DNA from: CAVWNR01 sp963756525
GTDB taxonomy: Bacteria; Actinomycetota; Actinomycetes; Mycobacteriales; Jatrophihabitantaceae
Length of the DNA stretch: 64,000 nt
Assembly: GCA_963756525.1 (NCBI GenBank)
Contig: CAVWNR010000003.1
Span: 1-64,000 of the forward strand
Direction: 5' to 3'
This document shows, one piece after another, positions 1-9,836 of the stretch. Each line of letters opens with the position of its first letter. Position 1 is the stretch's first letter. The notes below the pieces were generated by a model that was given only the letters and a program-made list of their open reading frames with translations, made no database searches and was not told where the DNA came from. The translations under genes were made by a program, and so were the position numbers.

Positions 1-345
1 GGCCCGCAGTCGGCGGTGCCGAGGCTGCACTGGTCCGGGGTGAAGTCCATCCCGACCGGCACCCCGCCGGCGCCGATGTTGATGATGTCGCCCTTGGCGA
101 TCGTGACGTTGCTGATGTCGAAGGTGATCCCCTCCGTGGTGGTGAACACCAGCTCGCCGGTCAGGCCGAGCCCGAGCTGCCCCACTCCTGATCGGCGGTG
201 AAGCTCTCGGCGGCCTTGAGGGCAACCCCGTACACGTCGGTGCTGGCCGAGTGGGTGACCTCCTCGCCGAGGGAGGTGCTCTGCCCTTTGCTGGTCTCGT
301 GCCCCTTCGCCACGCTGGCCGGACTGGCCGGTCAGAATGTCGAGA
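1..345 (-). pseudogene. Fragment of an unrecognised, probably secreted protein, frameshifted
   Basis: Read on the minus strand, two segments in different frames look like one protein. The upstream part (about 345 to 185) reads VAKGHETSKGQSTSLGEEV and continues to ADQEW. The downstream part (about 185 to 1) contains LGLTGELVFTTTEGITF and CSLGTADCG and runs off the left edge. A one-base shift near 179-190 separates them, and a TGA lies just before the first segment. The composition (Thr/Ser/Gly, paired Cys) suggests an exported beta-rich protein. I do not recognise the family. It may be a sequencing frameshift rather than a real pseudogene. Confidence 0.4.
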
Positions 346-469
346 TAACCGCGGGTCGGAGGGTCGCGTTCCTGCAGCGGACCGCCTCGAAGGTTGCGCA
401 GACCAGCGTGGTCGGCCCAACCATGCCGCACCGTGACTGTGGCGCAGGGCGCTCGGTCGGCAGGAGCGC

Positions 470-1954
470 TCAGATGGCGGAGGCTTTCTCGGCCACCGGT
501 ATTGGCGCGCCGGTGTGGTCGGCTAACCGCGGCGCGGAGTCGGCCGGCTGGTGTGTGTCGCTAGCTGCGTCGGGCAGGGCGAGCTCGCGGGGATGGCTGA
601 TGTCTTCCAGGCTGATCCGGGCGGTCTCTGGCAGGACTCGGGTGAGCGCGAAACCTAGTCCGGATACCGCCGCGGTGAGCAGCAGTGTGCCGCGCAGCCC
701 GAGCGATGTTTGCAGCAGCGGGAACAGGAAGACCCCGATGAAGGCGCCGAGCTTTCCGACACCCGCCGAGATGCCGTGCCCGGTCGCGCGCATTTCGACG
801 GGGTACACCTCGCTGGGTATCACGAAGGTGGTCATGTTCGGGCCGAATTCGGTGAAGAAGTAGCTCACCCCGTACACGAGCAGGAACGGGACGACCATGC
901 TGGTCAGGCCGGGCACCAGCGCGATCACCGCGAAGCACAGCCCCATCATCGCGAAGCCGATCAACTGCAGCCGGCGGTGCCCGATCCGGTCCATGCGAGC
1001 AATCCCGAGCAGATAACCGGGCACCGCCGCGACCACGAAGATCGCCAGCTGGACAGCGATCTTGGTCATCGTCGAGGCGTGCGGGGAGATCAGGCTGAGG
1101 ATCTGCGGGGTGGAGATGGTGTTTCCGTAGTAGGCGTAGTCGAGCAGGAACCAGGTGCCGGCCGTCCCGGCCAGCAGGATCAGGTAGCGCCTACTGGTCA
1201 GAAACGCCCGCACCCCGAGCCGGCGACCCGCCGCGCTCGCCCGGGTTGCCCGGGCGTCCACTCGCACACCGGTGAAATCGGACGTCTCACTCGCCGCCCG
1301 GTCCGCCCGGCCCTGCACGTGCAGCCGGTAGCGCGGCGATTCAGGCATCCGGCCGCGCAGATACACCACCAGGGCAGCGGGCAGCGCGCCCATCCCCAGC
1401 ATGACCCGCCACGCGGCGTTGTCGCTGATCCCAGCACCCAACAGCATCAGGGCGATCACCGGCCCGACGATGAGTCCCAGCGCCTGGGTGGAGAACACCA
1501 TGCCGACCAGCTTGCCGCGGTCCTCGCGGTTGGCGTACTCGCTCATCAACACCGCGCTGACCGGATAGTCACCACCGACCCCAAACCCAAGCAGAAACCG
1601 GAACCCGATCAGAACCCAATAGCTCGGCGCAACCGCGGAGCCGAGCGAACCCACGATCATGATCGCGGCGACCAGCCAATACACCCGCTTGCGGCCGACG
1701 ACATCGGCAAACCGCCCGAACACGAACGCGCCGACGAACGCGGCAGCCAGCATCGTGCTGGTAAGTAACGCCAACCGACCGGAACCGAGCTGCCAGTCCT
1801 TGGCGATCAGCGCCGACGCGATCCCGATAATGAACAGGTCATACGCGTCGGTGAAAAAGCCCATCCCCGAGACCAGCACCGCACGCCAGTGAAACCTGCT
1901 CAGCGACGCCTCATCCAGGCTCACGATCAAATCCGCGGACCGCCGCTCGCTCAC
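470..1954 (-). CDS. PHS-family inorganic phosphate:H+ symporter (MFS)
   Basis: Twelve-helix major facilitator of 494 residues, likely importing inorganic phosphate with protons. Visible features: first helix GFFTDAYDLFIIGI, loop 2-3 signature GRFADVVGRKRVYW, the PHS hallmark GFGVGGDYPVSAVLMSEYA, and in the second half FGPNMTTFVIPSEVYP followed by MRATGHGISAGVGKLGAF, which matches Pho84-type transporters. An open frame extends upstream to 2152, but that part is low-complexity. I chose the GTG at 1954 because it has a GGGGG-type ribosome site just upstream and begins right before the conserved region. The central loop between helices 6 and 7 is long and Arg-rich, as usual. It is a lone gene. 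Other MFS substrates cannot be excluded, but the signatures favour phosphate. Confidence 0.85.
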   Translation of the reverse strand: MSERRSADLIVSLDEASLSRFHWRAVLVSGMGFFTDAYDLFIIGIASALIAKDWQLGSGRLALLTSTMLAAAFVGAFVFGRFADVVGRKRVYWLVAAIMIVGSLGSAVAPSYWVLIGFRFLLGFGVGGDYPVSAVLMSEYANREDRGKLVGMVFSTQALGLIVGPVIALMLLGAGISDNAAWRVMLGMGALPAALVVYLRGRMPESPRYRLHVQGRADRAASETSDFTGVRVDARATRASAAGRRLGVRAFLTSRRYLILLAGTAGTWFLLDYAYYGNTISTPQILSLISPHASTMTKIAVQLAIFVVAAVPGYLLGIARMDRIGHRRLQLIGFAMMGLCFAVIALVPGLTSMVVPFLLVYGVSYFFTEFGPNMTTFVIPSEVYPVEMRATGHGISAGVGKLGAFIGVFLFPLLQTSLGLRGTLLLTAAVSGLGFALTRVLPETARISLEDISHPRELALPDAASDTHQPADSAPRLADHTGAPIPVAEKASAI

Positions 1955-2521
1955 GCCGCACCCCCGCCTGCTCAGCCGGCTGCCCCGCCACGGGCCGCGC
2001 TGTGCTCGCTCGACGAGACACAACCTCAAACTAGCCAGCGCAGACCACGCCGCAGCGACCGTCAGATGAACGGCAGATGAACACGCTGAACCCGGTATCG
2101 ACTGGATCGGCTCGTCCACCGGATAGCCGACGCCGCTGCCCTGGTCGTGCACGCGTTACACGTCGACGCCGTGGCCCCGCTGCGCCTCTCCGGAGCAACA
2201 CCGTGACCTGCAACCGCGCTTGCCGATTCAGACGCAACCGACCCCGTCACAGCATCACCCCCATGATCGCCACTCTGTGTCACCGCCATGACCAGCCCCA
2301 GACGCGTACCATCAGCGGCTACCCGGGAACATTCTGCAACTGGCAGATCGGCCATGGACGGCGCCGCTTCAAGACCGCTCGACTAGCACCACCACGCCGA
2401 CGAGCGCGTACTCGATCTTCTCGCTCACCGCAAGATCCGGACAGGGCCGGTTCGGGCGTTCGAGGAGTGATCAAGGGTCAGCCGGTGCGGATTGCTCGCC
2501 GTATTGATCAGCGCGGACTCG
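1955..2521. other. Gap with no convincing gene
   Basis: Open frames exist on both strands, but their translations are Arg/Ala/Pro-rich shadows without recognisable domains. The part after about 2380 may be the degraded 3' end of the transposase remnant that follows. No clear promoter or terminator is visible. Confidence 0.4.
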
Positions 2522-2905
2522 TCAGGGCGTAGCTGGCGGCCCAGTGGATGGTGTGCCCAGCGCGGATTGGCGTTCGCGGGGGTGGTGCTCGGGGCCCAGG
2601 GTGATGGTGATGCCGCAGCCGCCGGGCTGGTGGGGTGGGCAGCTGGTGGTGGGCAGGCTGATCGGTAGCCGCAGCGAGGCGAGGGTCTTGGGGCAGCGCA
2701 GCCGCCCGGCGAGGGCGGGGCCTTTGAAGCGTTGCGCGCAGCGGCCGGGGTTGCGGGCGCCGTGGGCTGGACGCGTTGTGCCGGCGGGGTCGAAGGCAGC
2801 GTGGTGCACGGATCGCTTCGACGGACGATCGCGCCGTGTACCCGACAGAACTATCTGCCCTCGACGACATCTGCTGATCTGCCAGTAACGGGCCGCCCGG
2901 CCCAT
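2522..2905 (-). pseudogene. Transposase C-terminal remnant
   Basis: On the minus strand the frame contains NPGRCAQRFKGPALAGRL followed by RCPKTLASLRLP, a His-rich TLGPEHH segment and, at its end in the neighbouring frame, HWAASYAL. This spacing (Cys/His-rich linker, then a W-x-SYA block) resembles the C-terminal half of a transposase class frequent in actinobacteria, where it is followed by the last catalytic Glu region. Here the frame breaks after SYAL, and no N-terminal or catalytic core is present. I infer a dead fragment. The assignment is by family resemblance only. Confidence 0.4.
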
Positions 2906-3074
2906 CCCCGGCGCATCCCGCGCACCAGGTAAGCCGGCCCGGGCACCGACCCGCTCGGCACCAGCACCTCGGCGACGACCAGGAAACCCATGACGCTCCA
3001 GCTACTGGAGCCTCGGCCTCGCCATCGTCACCATGATCGGCTAAGGGCCATCAACAGCGCCTCCCAGAGGTCAT

Positions 3075-4070
3075 GGACGTGTGGCTGCTCAACGCCGCGC
3101 AAATGAAGGCTGTCCCGGGGCAGAAGACGTGCGCGACGCAGAGTGGATCGCGCAGCTGCTCGGACATGGGCTGCTGCGGCCCTCGTTCATGCCGCCGCCG
3201 CAGATCCGTCGGCTGCGGATGCTGACCCGTTGTCGCGATCAGCTGCTCGGCGACCGGGTGCGAGAGATGATTCGCCTGGAAGCGATGCTCGAGGACGCCT
3301 CGAGCAAACTGTCCGCGGCGGTGTCCAGCTTGAAGACCGTTTCGGCGCGGGCAATGCTGGCCGCGCTGATCGACGGCGAGACCGACCCGCAGGTTCTCGC
3401 GCAGCTGGCGAAGGGCACGTTGCGCAGCAAGATCCGGCAGCTGACCGAGGCGCTGACCGGGCACTTCGACGCCCACCATGCGCGCCTGGCCCGCTCGATC
3501 GTGCACCGGCTGGACCTGGTCGAGGCGGCGCTGGCCGAGCTGGACGGTGTGATCGCCGAGGCGTGCCGGCCGTGGGCGCACCAGATGCAGCTGCTGCAGA
3601 CGATCCCCGGCGTCGGAGAGAAGGTCGCGCAGGTGTTCATCGCCGAAACCGGGGGCGACACGTCCCGGTTCCCGACAGCGGCGCACTTGGCCGCCTGGGC
3701 GGGGCTGGCGCCGGCGATCTACGAGTCGGCCGGTAAACGCACCCCGGTCGGTGCCCGGCACGGCAACAAGTGGCTCAACCACATGCTCGTCGAGTCCGCC
3801 GGATCGGTCGGGCGCATGCACGGCAAGAACTACCTCGCCGTCCAGCACGCCCGCCTGGTCAAACGCCGTGGCATGGGCCGCGCGCAGGTCGCCGTCGCGC
3901 ACTCGATCCTGGTCGCGGCGTACTGGATGCTCAAGCGCGATGAGCCCTACCGCGACCTCGGCCCGGACTGGCATGTGCGCCGCAGCGCCGAAGCGCACAC
4001 CCGCCGGCTCGTCCATCAGCTCGAACGGCTCGGGCACACCGTCGCCCTGGACACGCCACCCGCCGCCTGA
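3075..4070 (+). pseudogene. IS110-family transposase, N-terminally truncated and frameshifted
   Basis: The frame from about 3126 reads DVRDAEWIAQLLGHGLLRP and continues through the helical linker to the transposase_20 domain LLQTIPGVGEKVAQVF, LAAWAGLAPAIYESAG and GARHGNKWLNHMLVES. This is the C-terminal two thirds of an IS110 DEDD recombinase. Just upstream, 3075-3120 encodes VWLLNAAQMKAVPG in another frame, the expected preceding residues. About four bases have therefore been lost near 3120, and roughly the first 80-90 residues with the first catalytic Asp and Glu are missing. The copy cannot transpose by itself. No element ends are recognisable, as expected for IS110, which lacks strong inverted repeats. 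Confidence 0.85.
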
Positions 4071-4256
4071 TCCAGCGACCAACAACCACCCGGGCTGCGC
4101 CCGGGCGCTGACGCGCGCGCTCCAAATCACCTATTCACGGGTCTGTACAACCCGTTCCGGCAAACCGGCGGCCAAAGGGGGTTCGTCGCGCCGTTGTTAC
4201 CGGCACCCCGATAGCGCTCATCTCACGCTCGGCCTGATCAGCCATCGTGCTGACCG

Positions 4257-7200
4257 CTACCGGATCGTGACCGGAACGGTGATGGCGTGGTGCCCGCGGC
4301 GGAGGATCAGCGTGTAGCTCCCCGCGGGAATCTCACGTCGACAGCGGAAGGTGAGCTTGCCGTAGTTGGCGGTGACGCGCCCGGCCGCGTAGGTCACCGT
4401 ACCGCGCACCAGCGTCGCGGCGGCGCTAGCGCTGAGCGGCGGGAAGGTGCCGGTCAGCGTCCGGACGGCGCACGCGGGCTCGTGGCCCGCCGGGGTGGTG
4501 CAGAACGTGGCGCGCAGCTGCCACTCGCCGCCAACCGTGGCGGGCGAGATCGTGACCGTGACGGTGTCGTAGACGAGGCCCACCGGGTTGTCGGCCTGCA
4601 CGGTGAACTGGTAGCTGCCGGCCTGGGTGGGGGTGCCGGTCAGCGTCCCGCCGCTGCCCAGGGTCAGGCCGGGCGGAAGGTCGCCGGTGCCAGGGTTCAG
4701 TGTGACGGTGGGGCGCGGCGCCCCGGTGACGGTGAAGCCGGAGGAGTAGGGCTTGCCCACGATCCCGTCCGCCGGCCCCGCCGTGAAGGCCGGCGGCACC
4801 CCCACGTTGAGCGCGCCGCTGGGCGCCGACGGCGGGCTGGTGCCGTCGGCGCTGGTCGCGGTCACCGTGAACACGTACGGGTCGCCGTTGGTCAGCCCCT
4901 TGACCGTGATCGGGGAGCTGGGGCCGGTGGCGGTCACCGGCGGCGCGGCGGGGTGGTTCTGGTCGGTTGCGCTGACCGTGTAAGAGGTGATCGGCGCGCC
5001 CCCGGCGCTCGCCCCGGAAAACGCCACGGTGACCTGGCCGTCGCCGTTGGTCAGACCGGTGATCGCCGGGGCGGTGGGAGGGCCGGTTGCGGACAGGTGG
5101 AAGACCGCCTGCTCGACCGCGGGCGCCGCCCCGGCCGACGCGGTCACCTCGATCGGCCCGGGCTGCTGCCCGGCGGTGAGCACCGGGGCGGTGGCGACCC
5201 CGTCGCTGCCGGCGGCTACCACCGCGCTGGTGGGTGGCGGGGCGCCGGTCAGCGCCGGGCCGAAGTAGGCCGCTGCCCCCGGCGGCAGTGCGAAGGTAGC
5301 CTGGCCAGTGGTGACCTGGAAGGTGACCGCAGCCCCGGGGACCGGGTTGCCTGCGGCGTCGGTGACCTTGACGGCCAGGGCCTGCGCGAATGGCTTGCCG
5401 ACGGCGGTTTGCTGGCCGTCACCGCTGGTGGCGGCGATGTTGGCCGCCGGGCCCGGCGTCACGTCCAGCGTCCAGCCGGAGGCTGGGCCGGCCTGGACGA
5501 TCAGGCTATGGGCGGCGCCCGGCCCGTCCAGCACGGTGTGGCCGGCGGTCAGGTCCGGCGCGGTGATGGTGCCGTCGGCGCCGGGCGTGACCTCGACGCT
5601 GCCCTGGCCGTTCGGCCACGTCGCGCCGGAGGACGGGGACAGCGTGAGTTCCCGGTCGGCCGGCGGCGGGTCGGTGACCACGTTGCCGTACTGGTCCGCC
5701 CAGTGGCCTTTCAACGCGGCGGGGAACTTGGTGTTGATCGGCGCCGACTGCCCGCCGCCCTGCGTCACAACGAAGGTAGTCGCGGGACCCGGGGTGATCG
5801 TGAAGGGCAGGGACAGGGTGTTAGCAGCGCCGGGGGCGGTGACCGAGATGGGGAACGTGCCGGCGCGGGTTCCCGCCGTGAACGGGGGCGCCAACGCGAC
5901 TGGCCAGGTGTCAGACGTGTTTGGGGTTGCGCTGTTGCTCCCGCCGGGGAACGTCCCGGCCGACCCGGCGTCAAACGTCACCGGCACGTCGGGCAGTTGG
6001 CCACCGTGCGCGTTGATCGCTTCTGCCGCGAACGAGTACCGATCGCTCGGATCCGCGAAGGCCTGGCCCGCTTGGGCGGTGAATGGGCCGCCGAGCACCT
6101 TCAGGTCGAAGCCGGTATCCGGCACGACGGCCACCGTCCAGGTCGTTTTCGGGACTGCCAGGGTCGAGCCATCACCCCAGAATGCGGTCACCGTCCACGT
6201 GCCCGTGGCGCCGAACCCGCTGAGGTACAGGTCAGCGCCGGGATTGGCAACGCCCTGCCCGTTGGCCTGCACTGTGAGTGCTGCCCGCTTTTGGGGGCCG
6301 AGGCCGACCCCACCCGGGCCGGAGACCTGGTAGGTCACGTCCCCGGGTATCCCCGCTCCCTGATAGCTCACGAGCGCGGCGAACGCGCTGGCCGGTACAG
6401 TGACATCGTCCTGGGTTGCGGTCACCTGCTCGGCCCCGGTGCGGGTGACCGCGTCGGCCACCTCCGGATAGGTCTCGTCCATGGCGATGACGTCCTGGTA
6501 GAGGGCGGTGTCCTGGACGAAGTCCCCGGCGACGACGTTCACGCTCTGCTGTGTTGTGTCCGGTTCATTCAGCCATTGGTCAGCCAGAGCTACCAGGACC
6601 TGTTGCTCGTCGGGCCGCATCCACGACGGCGTTCTGAGGCAATCCGCCTCCGGGGTCCCTGAAATTTGGAGCAGCCACAACCCGCCGACCTTCTGCTCAC
6701 CCAGCTGAACAGGTTCAGCCGTATTCGGGACCGCGGCGGCCCGGTACCGCGCCGCCTGCAGCACCAGGCTCTGGATGCCCGCCTCTTGATCTGTTTGACC
6801 CGTCTGAGAATTATATGGTATCCCGCCGGCGGTGCACTGGTCGGCGTAGTAGCCGCTGAACAAGCCCCCAGTTATAGCGGTGCTCCATTGCCCGGCGTAC
6901 GGGACCGCGTCGTTCATGCACTGGGTGTTGTCCATGATCACGCGGGCCGCATGCCGGGGATCGGGCAGTGACCACAGCTGCCCCAGGGTCACCTGGCCCG
7001 GGTCGGTGGTCCCGAAGTGGGCCTGGAGCTCGGCGGGAGTGACCAGGGAGCCTCCCAGCGCAGCCACAAAATCCTTGCAGTCCTGTTCCGGGAAAGCTCC
7101 GCCGTTTTGGGCGATGCTCAGGTTGAGCATGATGATCTCTTGCTCGTGGCCGGGCACGACCGCCCACTGATTGATGGAACTGAAAATGCTATTCAGTGTC

Positions 7201-7694
7201 AGCCAATCAGAGAATCCATCGGTAATCCCTTGGCCGTGGTGCGCGTAATAGTCCCAGCCATCGGAATACTCGTGCCGCTCCACGCGGATGTCGAGCTCCC
7301 GGATGCCGCCGTTCAGCTGGGCGGCGAGATTCTCGTCCTGGGCGTGCCACATATCATCAGCGGGAGGCGCCAGGCCGTAGGTGGCGCTGTCGTGCGACCC
7401 GGGGATCACGATGTCGGTCAGCTTGCGATCCCACAGGCGAGCGGCAAGGTCGTGCATCCACGTCGCGCCCGACACGTCGCCGGCACCTGCCGTGGCCTTC
7501 TTGCGCGGCTTCTTGTGCGGCTTCTTGTGCGGCGTGGCCGCAGCGCTCTTGTGCGGCGTGGCCGCAGCGCTCTTGTGCGGCGTGGCCGCAGCGCTCGCGG
7601 TCGAAGCGCTCACCGCCGAAACCAGCCCTATCGCGGTCAGCGCGCACAGCCCGGCGATCGCGGCCCGAAGCCACGCGTTCTTGATGTGGTTCAT
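4257..7694 (-). CDS. Secreted PI-PLC X-domain protein with Ig-like, FN3 and putative Ig repeats
   Basis: Protein of 1145 residues. Residues 1-38 form a signal peptide ending ASTASA, followed by a basic ATPHKS repeat linker (about 37-67). Residues about 80-380 match the phosphatidylinositol-specific phospholipase C X domain: PGSHDSATYG with catalytic His101, GGIRELDIRV, and the second His in YYAHHGQ (about 152). Downstream lie several invasin/Ig-like segments, a fibronectin type III module (ITSYTVSATD, about 890-980) and a putative Ig domain (LPPGLTLGSGGTLTGTP). The C-terminus has two Cys-containing strands. ATG 7694 is chosen because AAAGG precedes it and the signal peptide begins there. It probably cleaves phosphoinositides or related lipids outside the cell, with the tail mediating adhesion. 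The substrate is inferred only. Confidence 0.8.
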   Translation of the reverse strand: MNHIKNAWLRAAIAGLCALTAIGLVSAVSASTASAAATPHKSAAATPHKSAAATPHKKPHKKPRKKATAGAGDVSGATWMHDLAARLWDRKLTDIVIPGSHDSATYGLAPPADDMWHAQDENLAAQLNGGIRELDIRVERHEYSDGWDYYAHHGQGITDGFSDWLTLNSIFSSINQWAVVPGHEQEIIMLNLSIAQNGGAFPEQDCKDFVAALGGSLVTPAELQAHFGTTDPGQVTLGQLWSLPDPRHAARVIMDNTQCMNDAVPYAGQWSTAITGGLFSGYYADQCTAGGIPYNSQTGQTDQEAGIQSLVLQAARYRAAAVPNTAEPVQLGEQKVGGLWLLQISGTPEADCLRTPSWMRPDEQQVLVALADQWLNEPDTTQQSVNVVAGDFVQDTALYQDVIAMDETYPEVADAVTRTGAEQVTATQDDVTVPASAFAALVSYQGAGIPGDVTYQVSGPGGVGLGPQKRAALTVQANGQGVANPGADLYLSGFGATGTWTVTAFWGDGSTLAVPKTTWTVAVVPDTGFDLKVLGGPFTAQAGQAFADPSDRYSFAAEAINAHGGQLPDVPVTFDAGSAGTFPGGSNSATPNTSDTWPVALAPPFTAGTRAGTFPISVTAPGAANTLSLPFTITPGPATTFVVTQGGGQSAPINTKFPAALKGHWADQYGNVVTDPPPADRELTLSPSSGATWPNGQGSVEVTPGADGTITAPDLTAGHTVLDGPGAAHSLIVQAGPASGWTLDVTPGPAANIAATSGDGQQTAVGKPFAQALAVKVTDAAGNPVPGAAVTFQVTTGQATFALPPGAAAYFGPALTGAPPPTSAVVAAGSDGVATAPVLTAGQQPGPIEVTASAGAAPAVEQAVFHLSATGPPTAPAITGLTNGDGQVTVAFSGASAGGAPITSYTVSATDQNHPAAPPVTATGPSSPITVKGLTNGDPYVFTVTATSADGTSPPSAPSGALNVGVPPAFTAGPADGIVGKPYSSGFTVTGAPRPTVTLNPGTGDLPPGLTLGSGGTLTGTPTQAGSYQFTVQADNPVGLVYDTVTVTISPATVGGEWQLRATFCTTPAGHEPACAVRTLTGTFPPLSASAAATLVRGTVTYAAGRVTANYGKLTFRCRREIPAGSYTLILRRGHHAITVPVTIR
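7527..7598 (-). repeat. Three tandem 24-bp repeats encoding ATPHKSAA
   Basis: Three consecutive copies of a 24-bp unit (7527-7550, 7551-7574, 7575-7598; the last differs in its final two bases) encode the basic linker after the signal peptide of the PI-PLC-like protein. They are followed in the protein by degenerate KKPHKKPRKK. Copy number could vary between strains by slippage. Confidence 0.85.
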
Positions 7695-7707
7695 CTGTGC
7701 CTGCCTT

Positions 7708-8055
7708 TCAGGGCTGCCCGGCCAGCAGGTGGCCGGCCGGGACTGGCCGGCTGCGGTCCGCGTGCCCGCCGCCGGCACGGGCGTCAGTGACCGCGTCGGC
7801 GCCGTTGACGCCGGCCCGCTGGCACCAGGGCCTGACGGGGCCTTGCCCCAGCCCCGCAGGGCGTGCTGGTGATGGGCTGAGGTGAGCGAAAGAGCTCCGG
7901 CCGGCGGCGAAACGGTGCCGTCGCCCGGCCGCGGTCGTCCGCCGCCGCCCGCCGGGCCGGTCCGGCCCGCCGGATTGGGTCATGCCGGCGCGGCGGCTGG
8001 GCGGCCCCGCCTGCCGCCTTGCGCGCGAGATCAGCGCGGTGATGATGGTGCCCAT
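7708..8055 (-). other. Weak open frame / gap upstream of the PI-PLC gene
   Basis: An ATG at 8055 has GGAGGGG 13 bases upstream and opens a 115-residue frame starting MGTIITALISRAR. The rest is Arg/Pro/Gly-rich with no domain. It may be a small real gene or only high-GC noise. Otherwise the gap between 7695 and 8030 holds nothing I can identify. Confidence 0.2.
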
Positions 8056-8573
8056 TGCTTGTGCATCCCCTCCGGTTGGGCCCGAAGTACGGTGTGAGGC
8101 AGGCCCTCAGGGAGAGCCCTGGTTCGGTCGCGTGCCCGGCTGAGTGCTGCGCTGGCCCGGGGATCGGGTCGCTGACGGGTCATCTCCGCATGGCGGGGCC
8201 GCCAGGGCCCGCTCCAGGGCCGCGAGGTCGACGGTGAAGTGAACGGCGCGCCATCGGCTGCCTGGTGCAGGTGAACCCGCGTCCCCCGGTCACGGGCAGC
8301 GCAGCTGGCTCGCAGCAGGTAGGTCCGTGACCCGCGAACAGCCAGTAGCCCGACCAGCCAGGGCGGCTCGACGGCGGTCACCTCACCGGTGGCCTCGATC
8401 TCCGCCGCATCGATGCGGACCCTCAGCCGGAACTTCTCGCCGATACCCGCCGCGCGCCCCGGGCCAGCCAGCGCGGCCGCGACCTCGCATAGCCAGTCAT
8501 CCAGGCAGGCCGGGCTGGCCAGGCAGCTGAAGACGGCGTGGACCGGGCGAGCCAGCGTCGCATACTGATCCAT
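8031..8573 (-). CDS. SRPBCC-like small protein, possible 3' frameshift
   Basis: Starts at ATG 8573 directly behind GGAGGCAAGGC, a strong ribosome site. The first 110 residues (MDQYATLARPVHAVF, EKFRLRVRIDAAEIEATGEV, WLVGLLAVRGSRTYLL, VHLHQAADGAPFT) look like an SRPBCC/polyketide-cyclase fold with a hydrophobic ligand pocket. After about 8240 the annotated frame becomes low-complexity (SPSTSRPWSGPW). A +1 shift gives HFTVDLAALERALAAP, ending at TGA 8107-8109, and looks more natural. I therefore suspect a one-base indel near 8240. Ligand and role are unknown. It is divergent from the metal transporter gene at 8764. Confidence 0.55.
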   Translation of the reverse strand: MDQYATLARPVHAVFSCLASPACLDDWLCEVAAALAGPGRAAGIGEKFRLRVRIDAAEIEATGEVTAVEPPWLVGLLAVRGSRTYLLRASCAARDRGTRVHLHQAADGAPFTSPSTSRPWSGPWRPRHAEMTRQRPDPRASAALSRARDRTRALPEGLPHTVLRAQPEGMHKQWAPSSPR

Positions 8574-8763
8574 GCCTTGCCTCCGTGAGGCCGGTTCGCG
8601 ACAGTCTAAGTGACCGTAAGTGGGCAAGCGTCGACGACCCACATAACACGCTGATGCTGACATCACCTTCTGTGAGCCATGCGGCTCCTGCGGCAGAGAC
8701 GGATAGTGAGGACAGGCTTGGCTTGCTGGTCCAGTGCGGTGGGTGTCTGGTAGTTCAGTGGTC

Positions 8764-9530
8764 ATGGCCGATGAGGACGAGGTAATGCCGTCGCCCGCTC
8801 AGGTGCGCGCCGCCGCCCAGCGTCAGCCAACCCATGCCGGCGAGCGGCACACCGCAGGTGGGGCGGGACGGTTGAACCGGCTGCGCGCGGGAGGGTTGGG
8901 AGCCAACGACGGCATCGTCTCGGTCGCCGGCATCGTGGTCGGGTGGCTGGGGCAACCGCTTCGCGGGGGCCGATCTTCACCGCCGGTCTTGCCGGGCTGG
9001 TGGCCGGCGCGGTGTCGATGTCGCTGGGCGAGTACGTGTCGGTGAGCAGCCAACGCGACAGTCAGAACGCCCAACTAGCGCAGGAGAAACGTGAACTCGC
9101 CGAAACCCCTGACGCGGAGCTCGCCGAGCTCACCGCGCTGTATGAAGCCAAGGGGTTGTCGGCCGCCACCGCGCGCACCGTGGCTGTCGAACTGACTGCC
9201 CGCGATCCTCTGGCCGCGCATCTAGACGCCGAACTGAATCTGGACCCCGCGGACCTGGCAAACCCGATTCAAGCGGCGGCCGCGTCCGCGCTGGCGTTCA
9301 CCATCGGCGCAGTACTGCCGCTGCTGGCGATCCTGCTGCCTCCGCCGAGCTGGCGCGTGCCGGTGACCTTCGTGGTCGTCCTGCTTGCCCTAGGGATCGC
9401 CGGCGCCATCAGCGCCCGGATCGGCGAGAGCAACGTGCGCCTAGCCGTCGCCCGCGTCGTCATCGGCGGAGCCATCGGCCTCGCCTTCACCTACGGCATC
9501 GGTTACCTGTTCGGGACGGCAATCGGATAA
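8764..9530 (+). pseudogene. VIT1/CCC1-family Fe2+/Mn2+ transporter, one frameshift
   Basis: The first part from ATG 8764 gives RLNRLRAGGLGANDGIVSVA, the conserved helix-1 region of VIT family transporters. Near 8940 the frame must change to read VAGATASRGPIFTAGLAGL and then GAVSMSLGEYVSVSSQRDS, another family hallmark, then a cytosolic acidic loop and three C-terminal helices ending at TAA 9528-9530. Restoring one G in the GGG run (GTC GG-G GTG GCT) joins the two halves into about 255 residues. The product would move ferrous iron or manganese across the membrane. It may be a true pseudogene or a homopolymer sequencing error. The IS630 element inserted immediately after its stop codon. Confidence 0.85.
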
Positions 9531-9836
9531 CTAGTGGTGTGTCTCGTCATTAGCTGACCGCTTGGAGTGCTACGCGGCCGCGGGCGACTTTGGCGAGGAT
9601 GTCGTCGGCGTGGCGGTCCAGATGAACGGTTTCGGATCGTCGTTGTGGGCGTCGAGGTATTCCTCGATCTTGGCGATCAGGTCGGGCACGGAGTGGAACA
9701 CGCCGCGGCGTAACGCCTTGTCGGTCAGCTCCCGGAACCAGCGTTCGACCAGGTTCAACCAGCTCGACGATGTCGGGGTGAAGTGCATGTGGAAGCGGGG
9801 GTGCTTACCGAGCCACGCCCTCACCTCGGGGTGCTT

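Noticed and set aside
710..1768. Long plus-strand open frame inside the phosphate transporter gene
   Set aside because: His/Arg/Pro-rich translation without domains; a GC-driven shadow of the minus-strand MFS gene.
3051..4130. 359-codon minus-strand frame opposite the IS110 remnant
   Set aside because: Composition is Arg/Gly/Val shadow; the plus strand carries clear IS110 motifs.
4287..6662. 791-codon plus-strand frame opposite the PI-PLC gene
   Set aside because: Gly/Arg-rich with no domain; antisense shadow of a real gene.
7527..7598. CRISPR-like repeats
   Set aside because: Units are directly adjacent without spacers and encode an in-frame peptide repeat.
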